DNA from: Verrucomicrobiota bacterium
Lineage (GTDB): Bacteria; Verrucomicrobiota; Verrucomicrobiia; Limisphaerales; UBA1100
Assembly: GCA_028872645.1 (NCBI GenBank)
Contig: JAPKDK010000096.1
Span: forward strand, 1 to 10,030
DNA length: 10,030 nucleotides
Direction of reading: 5' to 3'
Below the pieces are notes generated by a model. The model was not told where the DNA came from. It was given only the letters and a program-made list of their open reading frames with translations, and did not search any database. Of the stretch, positions 1 to 6,220 are shown piece after piece; position 1 is the first letter of the stretch, and the number at the start of each line of letters is the position of its first letter. A program made the translations under genes and the position numbers.

Positions 1-307
1 TTTCTTTAGCATTTTTGTATTTGGGTTTTCTTTGACAGGATCGATTAATCGCCCCCGCCGCCGAAGCGACTGAGCAAGCTCATTTTGCGGGAAAAGGTTA
101 GGCCATACAACCCATTTTTCTCAATAAAAACAGAACGTCTGTTCGCAGCTTATGACTGCAATGTCATCTATCGCTACATACATAGAACATTAGCCAACGG
201 AGTAGTAATTAATGAATGTGTGAGACACGTTGCAAATGGGAATGTTGAGTGACTAATGGACCGGAAAAGAAACTCGATTTATTTTCCGCATCGGTTTCAA
301 TGCCCGC
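1..307. other. AT-rich gene-free leader region
   Basis: This stretch is clearly richer in A+T than the rest of the window. No reading frame here shows a signal peptide, a domain or sustained codon bias. A TTGACA hexamer lies at 32-37, but there is no TATAAT-like box at the right distance. A short TGAG-CAAG-CTCA hairpin lies at 71-82, followed by only four T residues, which is too weak to call a terminator. The promoter of the phosphatase gene at 308 presumably lies in this stretch, but I cannot place it. Confidence 0.6.
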
Positions 308-976
308 GTGAAAGCCGCACTGATTTTTGCCTTCGCCGGTTTGCTTGGCATGGGTTGCGCCACGCCCCAACGTGCGCCCTTCTCCACCGCGCTCAATTGG
401 GTGACCCAGTCGCGCGAGTACAAGGCGGTTTGCCTGCAAACCTACGCCAACGCGTGGGAAAAGGTGGTGGCCGTCGCCCAAAAGGAATCCAGCCCATGGG
501 CTATCGTGATGGATCTGGATGAGACGGTGCTGGATAACTCCGGCTACCAGCGCCATCTGGAGACCAAAGGGGAGGCCTACAGTCAGGAGTCTTGGGAAGA
601 ATGGGTCTTAAAAACGGAAGCTACTCTGGTTCCTGGTGCGAAGGAGTTTATCTCCAAGGTCCGCGCTCTTCCGCGTGCCCGTATCATTTTTATTAGTAAC
701 CGCTATGCCCGCAATACCAAGCCCACCCGGGTAAATTTGCAAAAGCTGGGCATCGCCGGAGACAACGATATTTATCTGTTGCGCAAGGAGAAGGCCGACA
801 CCAAAACCATCCGCCAAAAAGAAGTGCTCGAGGGCACCGGCCGCATGGTTAAACACGGGGCGCATCGGGTGCTCGTCTGGTTTGGCGATGCCGCGCACGA
901 TATGCCTGATGATCCAAAACTCAAGTGGGGTACGCACAAGTTTATGCTGCCCAACCCGGTGTACGGGAATTGGTAG
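308..976 (+). CDS. HAD-family acid phosphatase lipoprotein, e(P4)/class C-like
   Basis: This 222-residue protein is a predicted outer-surface or periplasmic phosphomonoesterase. A short lipoprotein signal ends in the lipobox LGMGC, with Cys17 as the lipidation site. HAD motif I is DLDETVLDNSGY, with nucleophile D69 and acid/base D71. Motif II is S130 in FISNR. A motif III lysine is K160 or K162. Motif IV is WFGDAAHDMPDD, with D194 and D198. The C-terminus LPNPVYGNW matches the typical end of lipoprotein e(P4) phosphatases. In that family the enzymes release phosphate from nucleoside monophosphates and other phosphoesters; the substrate here is inferred. The protein is somewhat shorter than usual for the family. 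The start is GTG at 308, because it places one lysine and a hydrophobic stretch right before the lipobox. An ATG at 300 is out of frame. No Shine-Dalgarno is visible. The gene is monocistronic and convergent with the neighbouring operon. Confidence 0.88.
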   Translation: MKAALIFAFAGLLGMGCATPQRAPFSTALNWVTQSREYKAVCLQTYANAWEKVVAVAQKESSPWAIVMDLDETVLDNSGYQRHLETKGEAYSQESWEEWVLKTEATLVPGAKEFISKVRALPRARIIFISNRYARNTKPTRVNLQKLGIAGDNDIYLLRKEKADTKTIRQKEVLEGTGRMVKHGAHRVLVWFGDAAHDMPDDPKLKWGTHKFMLPNPVYGNW

Positions 977-978
977 AG

Positions 979-1914
979 CTACTGCGGCAGGAGCGCCATT
1001 ACCGCCCAGCAGGTTGCGCTGATTGAGATGAACTGATCCTTGCCGTGCGGGAAACCGCTTTCGAAATATTTCTGAATGGGTTTGCTGCGGGTCTTCACCA
1101 GCCACGAACCATCGGCCTTCTGGTTTTTGAGCAACCATGCCATGCCACGTTTATATTGGGATGAGTCGGCCTTGAGCAGGCTGCTTTGATTTAGTGCCGT
1201 CAGCGCCTGCCCGGTCGCATAGGCATCGCTTTTCATATTGGGCAACTGTGCCCAACTGCCGTCACTGCGCTGTAGTTTCAGTAATACCTTGGCGGCAGCT
1301 GTTTTTTCCTGCTCCGCCTTGGCCCAGTGCAGCCCGAGCACTTTGAAGGTGTGATCCTCTGTGGATTTGGCCTTGGTCTGTTTCAGCCAGTTGGCGGCTT
1401 GTTGGGTATGTGTGCCTTTCGGGGTTCCCTTGATTCCCAAGGCCGTGGCAGTGAAGTGGCTGTCTTCTAATGGCGGTCGATGCGTGCCGATCCGCCAGCT
1501 GCCATCCTTGTTTTGTTTTTTCAAAAGATATTGGACCAGCGCCTTGGAAGTTTCATTGGCCGATTCCTGGGCAGCTGCCAAACCAGCAAGCGCGTAGCCC
1601 GCGCTGTAGGATCCGCCGGGCACGCCTTCGCCCTTGGGCAGCCGATCCTTGCGATCGCTGAAATATTCCAGCGTGAACTTCGACTGCGCGGAAATCGCGT
1701 CATCCCCAACAGGCAAGCCGGCCCGCTTGGCGTGGCTAAGGGTCATTACCGTCAGTGCCTGATGATGGCAGGAGAAGCAGTCACGTTGTTCGGTGTAGGT
1801 TGATGCACTTTTTTCGATGAGCAGGATTGCCCGCTGTGCCGCCCTGCGCGCAAGGTCATCGGCGGTGAGCAGATTGATCCCCGCGAAGAATAGAAAAAAG
1901 ACCGCGATTCTCAA
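979..1914 (-). CDS. Secreted squalene-cyclase-like alpha/alpha-repeat protein with CxxCH motif
   Basis: This 311-residue protein has an N-terminal export signal (about residues 1-18, FFLFFAGINLL core). The CxxCH motif CFSCHH follows at 46-51. Next come alpha/alpha-toroid repeats of the prenyltransferase/squalene-oxidase type, with QW-like signatures ending in DGSW at about 131-140, 211-221 and 261-271. It lacks the DxDD catalytic motif of squalene-hopene cyclases and is about half their length, so it is probably not a cyclase. The CxxCH motif could bind heme c or a metal, or act as a thiol pair. I chose the TTG start at 1914 because it directly precedes the signal peptide and overlaps the previous gene's TGA as TTGA, a common coupling arrangement. 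Frame continuing further upstream is only the shadow of the preceding gene. This is the last gene of the operon and stops 2 bases from the convergent phosphatase gene. Function unknown. Confidence 0.8.
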   Translation of the reverse strand: MRIAVFFLFFAGINLLTADDLARRAAQRAILLIEKSASTYTEQRDCFSCHHQALTVMTLSHAKRAGLPVGDDAISAQSKFTLEYFSDRKDRLPKGEGVPGGSYSAGYALAGLAAAQESANETSKALVQYLLKKQNKDGSWRIGTHRPPLEDSHFTATALGIKGTPKGTHTQQAANWLKQTKAKSTEDHTFKVLGLHWAKAEQEKTAAAKVLLKLQRSDGSWAQLPNMKSDAYATGQALTALNQSSLLKADSSQYKRGMAWLLKNQKADGSWLVKTRSKPIQKYFESGFPHGKDQFISISATCWAVMALLPQ

Positions 1915-3032
1915 CGCATGTACCCCGGTAACCAGCCGCGGGAGCCTTGCGGTGGGATGGTGTCGGCAGCGTCCTTGCCATCGGCGAGGGTGAAGGCGAT
2001 GGCGAGAGGGAAGCGGCCTTTGGGCGCGTTGCGCGTGTAGGTGCCTTCCCCACGGAAGTGGCCTTTGGCGACGAGGTCGAGGCGGGTGACTTTGCCGGCT
2101 TGGGTTTCGATGTGGCCGAAGAGTTGCGCCTCGAAGGCGCGTTTGTTGTCGGCGGATTGCAATTGCACGGTGGCGCGGAGTTGGCCGTTGCGGAGGGTGC
2201 CTTCGAGTTTTTTGATTTCGTTGTCGCGCCATATCGGCGGTTCGCCGCGCGTGTTGTCCACGAGATGAAAACGCGCGAGGCGTTTGAGCAATGATTGTGG
2301 TAGTTGGCCTTTGGCCAGCGCGGCGTGTTCGTCGGCGCGAATCCAAAGGTTGTCGCGGCCGAGTGAGGATTGGAAAATGCGGCGAAATTCGTTGTCCGTT
2401 TTCTCATAACCGCCAAGCACTTTGGAAGTTACGCGCACCACCAACCCGCCCTTGGGCAGTTGCGGATTGTACCGCGTATCGGGTTTGCCCTTGGCGATGG
2501 CCGCCACTTTCGCGGGCCGATGCTTTTGCAGCGCGGCATTCATCATGCCCAACACCCGCGCCGCGGCGCGATTGTTGTTGTAGCCGAGAAACCGTCCGCT
2601 GGCGTCGGCCGCGTACAGCCCTTGAGTCGTGCCTTGGCCGATTTTGCGCGGGCCTTGGTTGGCGATCTTTTGATAGAAGCGGCCCTCGTTATCTTTCTGC
2701 CGGCGTTGGTACGCCTGATCGATGGCCACGGGGATGAAGCGCGTTTGCAGCAGCTTCACAATTTGCGGATTGGCAAAAGTCGACTCACGGTCGAGCACGC
2801 CGTTGTTTCACGTGCACCCCAGCGGATGCCCGTCCATCGCCCAGATGAAAATCGGCTTCCCCTCCCGGGCCGCCGCCGCCTGAGCATCGAGCACGGAAGT
2901 CTTCCACGGGATGGTGCGCCAAGTCGCCTTCGGATCCGGCTGCAACTCACGATGCAGCTTTTGAAACTCCGCCTCCGTCAACCCAAAGGTGGTTTGCGCA
3001 AAAAACATTGAAATGAGCAACAGCAATTTCAT
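1911..3032 (-). CDS. Secreted thioredoxin-like protein, probable selenoprotein (UGA at codon 75)
   Basis: If TGA 2808-2810 is read through, this is one 373-residue protein. Residues 1-17 form a signal peptide (MKLLLLISMFF core). A thioredoxin-like fold spans about residues 35-170. It has the beta strand KPIFIWAMD, the redox-loop position GCT-UGA-NNG (C73, UGA75), the strand RFIPVAID, and TTQGLYAADASGRFLGY at about 135-151, near where the cis-Pro strand would be. Residues 195-373 form a beta-rich C-terminal part that I do not recognise. Both halves are in the same frame, and the split falls exactly where a CxxC-type site belongs. That argues for selenocysteine rather than a decayed gene. The gene itself stops at TGA 1911-1913, so UGA is still a stop here. 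The ATG at 3032 precedes the signal peptide; no Shine-Dalgarno is seen. It lies 44 bases after the propeller gene and overlaps the next gene. Alternatives are a recent nonsense mutation or a sequencing error replacing Cys or Trp. Confidence 0.75.
2772..2810 (-). promoter_or_regulatory. Candidate bacterial SECIS hairpin behind in-frame UGA
   Basis: On the minus strand the UGA (2810-2808) is followed by 13 bases. Then comes a perfect 5-bp stem, UCGAC (2794-2790) pairing with GUCGA (2784-2780), around the loop CGUGA (2789-2785). An outer GGC/GCC pairing (2802-2800 with 2774-2772) plus G-U wobbles can extend it. The apical loop begins 18 bases after the UGA, and its second base is G. Both fit the published bacterial SECIS pattern as I recall it: loop about 16-37 bases downstream and a G in the first two loop bases. 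A 5-bp stem could arise by chance, so this is supportive rather than conclusive. Confidence 0.6.
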
Positions 3033-3076
3033 ACGGCAATGTTTCAGTGTGATGGAGCAACTGGCAAGTCAATCCG

Positions 3077-6000
3077 TCACTTTTTCTTAACAGGCGTCAG
3101 CACCGCGCGCGGGACGAGGGCCATGGAGGTGGGGGTGTAGTTGCAGGTGCATCCGCCGGAGAGATTGGGGACGTTGAGAACGCCATTGGCGGGGAAGATG
3201 TTGTTGCTGCAGGCGGCGCGGAGGTTCCAGATGGGTTGGAATTTTTGCGTGTCGAGATCGATGTACGCGGCGTTGCCTTTGTAGCGGGTGGTGGCGAGGT
3301 AGGGGCTGGTGCGCAGGGGCGTGCAGCCGCGCCGGAACCACTTGAGCGGTTTGCCCTGTTGCGCGCCGCTGGTGAGATCGTACATTTTATAATTATCCGA
3401 CCCGCCGACGAGCAGGCTGTCGCCGGCGATGTGGCTGCCGCTTTTGAAGTTCCACGTGTCCAGCTTGGGATCGGCCAGCTGGGCTTGGCGATGCACGGCG
3501 CCGTCTTTGCCTTTGTAAATGCCGGTGCCGGTGATGAGCAAATCGTGCGCGGCACTGTAGCGCAACTCCGCGCCGCCGGGGGCTTGCCAAATCGGCCGAC
3601 CGGTGGCGAGATCCAGCGCGTAAGTTTTCACGCCGCTTTCGGCAATCGTCTCGCCGCGGCGGGCGTTGAGCAATTCGGCCACGTACGCGCGGCCGCCGCC
3701 CACGGCGAGGCTGAGCTGCGCGCGCTGGGCGGTGAAGGTCCATTGGTGCTCGCCGGTTTTGCGGTCGAGGCAAATAATGTTTTTACCAAGCTGCCCAATG
3801 AGGGAATTGTTCAAAAGCCGCAGGTGAATGAGCGTGCCGGGAATGTTTTTGGGCATTGGAAACCGTGCGCGTTGCTTGCCGGTGGCGGCATCGAGCACAA
3901 TGCATTCGCGGCCGGCAGCGACGTAGATGCCGGCCTCGAGCGCCACAAACTCGCCCACCGCACTTGCGCCGGCGGCTTGGGGCATCGGGCGATCCCACAG
4001 GCGGCGACCGGTGAACACGTCAATCGCCAGCATCCGATCCGCGCGCACAAAGATGCGCCCGCCCGCCACGCGCACTTCGGTCTTACCCGGTTGGCGTTGC
4101 CAACGGATGGAGCCATCATACCACAAAAGCCCCAACGGCCCGCGCAGAAAGCGGTCTTCAGAAGAGCCCGTGTTGCCCGCTCCGCCCCCGGCGTGTGACC
4201 AATCGGCGGCCTCGGGCAATGGGCCGGTGCGGGAGAGAAGTAGTTTGCATCCCTGCGTGGTCTCGAGAACCTCAAGTTTCGCTGTTTTAATTTTGGCAAC
4301 AGCGTTTTTGATATCCTTAAAATCTTTTGTCAGGATTGAAGCCGAAGCCACCCCGCCATAGGGCCGCAGCGTGTGGAAAATTTTCGGCAAGGCCTCGATA
4401 ATGTTATCGGCATTCGGGGTCGTCCCAGTGACAAAATTGGCGAGGTAGGGTGGGAAAGGGAAATCGAGCGGTGAGCCGACAAGGGCTGTGACTCGGCTGC
4501 CGTATAAACCGCTTTTGTGAAAATGCCGACGCAGCGCATCCACCTTGGCGGCGTCAGTATCTATGGCGATGACCGTATAATTTTTCGCCAAAGATTCTGC
4601 AATTGAACCCTCATTCAAACCAAGTACGAGAGCGTAGCCGTCGTTGGTTTTTGCAGCCTGGGAGGAACTGGGCTTCGCATACACCAACGGCTTCGCAACT
4701 TCCTTTGCGCCGAAGGCGTAGAGTTTGCCTTCGCGGGTGGTGACGTGGAGGTGGCCGTTGGCGGCGATGACGCTTACGGGGTCGCCTTCCAGCTTGGCTT
4801 GCCATGTAATTTTTTGGGTGCGGATGTCGATGGCGGCGATGGTGCCGGGGGCGGTGGCGTAAAGGTGATGGCCGGCTTGGATGCGCACACGGAGTTTGGT
4901 GTCGAGCTTCCAGCGTTGGGTGAAAGTGGCGCGCCATTTGTCGGGGTACTGGTCGTTCTTGCGGCGCGGCTCGGTCTTGGCCTTTGGCTTGCGCGGCTCG
5001 AGTTTTGCGTTCGTGATGTCTTCGGCGACGATGCCGTTGTCGGTGTAAAACATCGTGTCGCCGGTGAGCACGGGGCGGCGGAAATCGCCGAGGTATTTTT
5101 GGTTGGTGGGATCAATCTGCACCCGCGTGAAACCGGCGGGATAGAGTTTGCTTTTAAAATCATTGGCGCGCGACTTGGCGAATTTTTCGTCATTGGGTCG
5201 GCGCATGTCGTAGAGGTCGCCACTGTGCGCGAGGTAACGCCCCGTGCCGGCCACGAACCACGTGCCCTTGGGCAGGCCGGTGCGACCGCCCCAGCCCATC
5301 GTGTACTCGCCCAGCTTGCCGGTTTTGAGATCGAACACCGCCGGTAATTGCGTGCCGCACGGCGCAACGAGTTTGCCATCCACCACCGCGAGGTAACCCT
5401 GCGGCGAAAGCCCCATCACGTGCTGCACGCCGTGGTCGAGATTGGCCCCGGCGATTTTGTCCGTGTCGCGATTAGTCCAAACCTTGCGGCCGGTTTTTGC
5501 ATCCACCGCGTGGATAAAAATCCCTTCCTCCGGCCATAACCCCGCCGAGAAATAAATGACGTCTTGATGTAAAACAACCCCGCCCCGCACTGGCCACATC
5601 GGGATCAGCCGCCGGTTGCCCAGCAAGTTGCGATCCTTGCGCCCATCGGGATGGCCATAAACTTTCCAGCGCAGTTTGCCCGTCGCCGCATCGAGGCAAT
5701 ACACGTGGCCGTCATCGGATCCAAACCAAACTGAGCCCTCCATTGCCACTGGCGCAAACCGCACCGGCCCACCGGTGAAAAACCGCCAGCGCACTTTGCC
5801 ATTCGCCGTGTCCAGCGCGGTCACGGAATCCGTCACCATCGACGGCACGAAGAGCGTGGCGCCCATCACCACCGGTTCATAAGTGACATCGTACCGTAAC
5901 CGCACCTCACCGGGGAATGCCGGGTTCGGCGTCGCAAACTCCCGCGACCACTGCAAATGCAATTTCACGGGCAACACTTCCGGAGAGGACGCCCCGCGAT

Positions 6001-6088
6001 TGGAGCCGAAGCGGAACTGCGGCCAATCCACCGCACGGGCAGTGATGGAAAAAGTGAGAGCAACGAAAAGCAATTGGAGCGTACGCAT
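3077..6088 (-). CDS. Secreted PQQ-like beta-propeller protein with embedded SAM-methyltransferase-like domain
   Basis: This 1003-residue protein starts with a cleavable signal peptide (MRTLQLLFVAL core, likely cut after ARA). I therefore take ATG 6088 rather than the in-frame ATG 20 codons earlier. The mature N-terminus is VDWPQFRFGSNRGA, followed by PQQ/quinoprotein-like propeller blades such as VTALDTANGKVRWRF, VYCLDAATGKLRWKV and IAAIDIRTQKITWQA. A Rossmann-type class I methyltransferase-like domain interrupts the propeller at about 483-620: LGLNEGS at 489-495, an acidic D510 after strand 2, and RPYGG at 575-579. Propeller blades then resume (MLAIDVFTGRRLWDR, IVLDAATGKQRARF). The C-terminus carries cysteines C922, C960, C980 and C982. 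The protein is a paralogue of the preceding gene but lacks its malectin-like tail and ends in KKK. No PQQ-dependent dehydrogenase active site is evident, so a binding or scaffold role is as likely as an enzymatic one. Confidence 0.85.
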   Translation of the reverse strand: MRTLQLLFVALTFSITARAVDWPQFRFGSNRGASSPEVLPVKLHLQWSREFATPNPAFPGEVRLRYDVTYEPVVMGATLFVPSMVTDSVTALDTANGKVRWRFFTGGPVRFAPVAMEGSVWFGSDDGHVYCLDAATGKLRWKVYGHPDGRKDRNLLGNRRLIPMWPVRGGVVLHQDVIYFSAGLWPEEGIFIHAVDAKTGRKVWTNRDTDKIAGANLDHGVQHVMGLSPQGYLAVVDGKLVAPCGTQLPAVFDLKTGKLGEYTMGWGGRTGLPKGTWFVAGTGRYLAHSGDLYDMRRPNDEKFAKSRANDFKSKLYPAGFTRVQIDPTNQKYLGDFRRPVLTGDTMFYTDNGIVAEDITNAKLEPRKPKAKTEPRRKNDQYPDKWRATFTQRWKLDTKLRVRIQAGHHLYATAPGTIAAIDIRTQKITWQAKLEGDPVSVIAANGHLHVTTREGKLYAFGAKEVAKPLVYAKPSSSQAAKTNDGYALVLGLNEGSIAESLAKNYTVIAIDTDAAKVDALRRHFHKSGLYGSRVTALVGSPLDFPFPPYLANFVTGTTPNADNIIEALPKIFHTLRPYGGVASASILTKDFKDIKNAVAKIKTAKLEVLETTQGCKLLLSRTGPLPEAADWSHAGGGAGNTGSSEDRFLRGPLGLLWYDGSIRWQRQPGKTEVRVAGGRIFVRADRMLAIDVFTGRRLWDRPMPQAAGASAVGEFVALEAGIYVAAGRECIVLDAATGKQRARFPMPKNIPGTLIHLRLLNNSLIGQLGKNIICLDRKTGEHQWTFTAQRAQLSLAVGGGRAYVAELLNARRGETIAESGVKTYALDLATGRPIWQAPGGAELRYSAAHDLLITGTGIYKGKDGAVHRQAQLADPKLDTWNFKSGSHIAGDSLLVGGSDNYKMYDLTSGAQQGKPLKWFRRGCTPLRTSPYLATTRYKGNAAYIDLDTQKFQPIWNLRAACSNNIFPANGVLNVPNLSGGCTCNYTPTSMALVPRAVLTPVKKK

Positions 6089-6146
6089 GCCCGAAAGTAT
6101 CAGTCCGTCCACCCATTCTTGCAAGTATCCATCTGAGGTGATTTTC

Positions 6147-6207
6147 AACGCAGAATTCGCAGAGAAAATAAATTCAATTCTGTTAGAACCGCCAAGCCGC
6201 AGAGACG
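6147..6207. repeat. Degenerate CGCAGAG-type intergenic repeat
   Basis: The 132-base gap between the two propeller genes contains recurring CGCAGA words on the plus strand: AACGCAGAATTCGCAGAG at 6147-6164 and CCGCCAAGCCGCAGAGACG at 6189-6207. They resemble the dispersed 'gcagagacgcagag' intergenic repeats seen in many environmental bacterial genomes. The resemblance is from memory; only the internal repetition is directly visible. The repeat is not coding. Confidence 0.35.
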
Positions 6208-6217
6208 TTCAGAATTG
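6175..6217 (-). terminator. Stem-loop just after the first propeller gene, possible attenuator
   Basis: An exact 8-base inverted repeat, CAATTCTG at 6175-6182 and CAGAATTG at 6210-6217, begins 3 bases after the TAA stop of the upstream propeller gene. An alternative pairing adds an inner GAAC/GTTC helix (6186-6189 with 6207-6210). In the direction of transcription it is followed by the T-rich run AATTTATTTTCTCT. The stem is AT-rich and the tract imperfect. It may be a partial terminator, an RNA-processing or stabilising hairpin, or merely part of the intergenic repeat that overlaps it. Confidence 0.3.
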
Positions 6218-6220
6218 TTG

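Noticed and set aside
32..37. TTGACA as a -35 promoter box
   Set aside because: There is no -10-like hexamer 16-18 bases downstream, and it lies about 270 bases from the gene start.
71..86. TGAG-CAAG-CTCA hairpin followed by TTTT as a terminator
   Set aside because: The 4-bp stem and four T residues are too weak, and no gene end is seen just before it.
49..150. Short minus-strand frame ending in SRKMSLLSRFGGGGD just right of the window start
   Set aside because: It is only about 34 codons between stops, has no good start and no recognisable relatives, so it cannot be separated from chance.
979..1914. Functional squalene-hopene cyclase
   Set aside because: The DxDD motif is absent and the protein is about half the usual length; only the repeat architecture is shared.
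979..2346. A longer 455-residue version of the repeat protein starting at 2346
   Set aside because: The extra N-terminus is Arg/Pro-rich, low-complexity sequence on the same strand as, and out of frame with, the thioredoxin-like gene. The signal peptide begins at the TTG at 1914.
2808..3032. A separate 74-residue secreted peptide followed by an independent gene starting at GTG 2798
   Set aside because: The two parts share one frame, the break falls inside a single thioredoxin-like fold, and the second part would start mid-fold without a signal peptide. One gene with a recoded UGA explains it better.
1911..3079. Genome-wide reassignment of UGA to a sense codon
   Set aside because: Two genes in the operon end naturally at TGA (3077-3079 and 1911-1913), right before the next gene's start.
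3236..4198. Long open frame on the plus strand opposite the second propeller gene
   Set aside because: It is an Ala/Gly-rich antisense shadow typical of high-GC DNA, with no domain or signal, lying opposite a well-supported gene.
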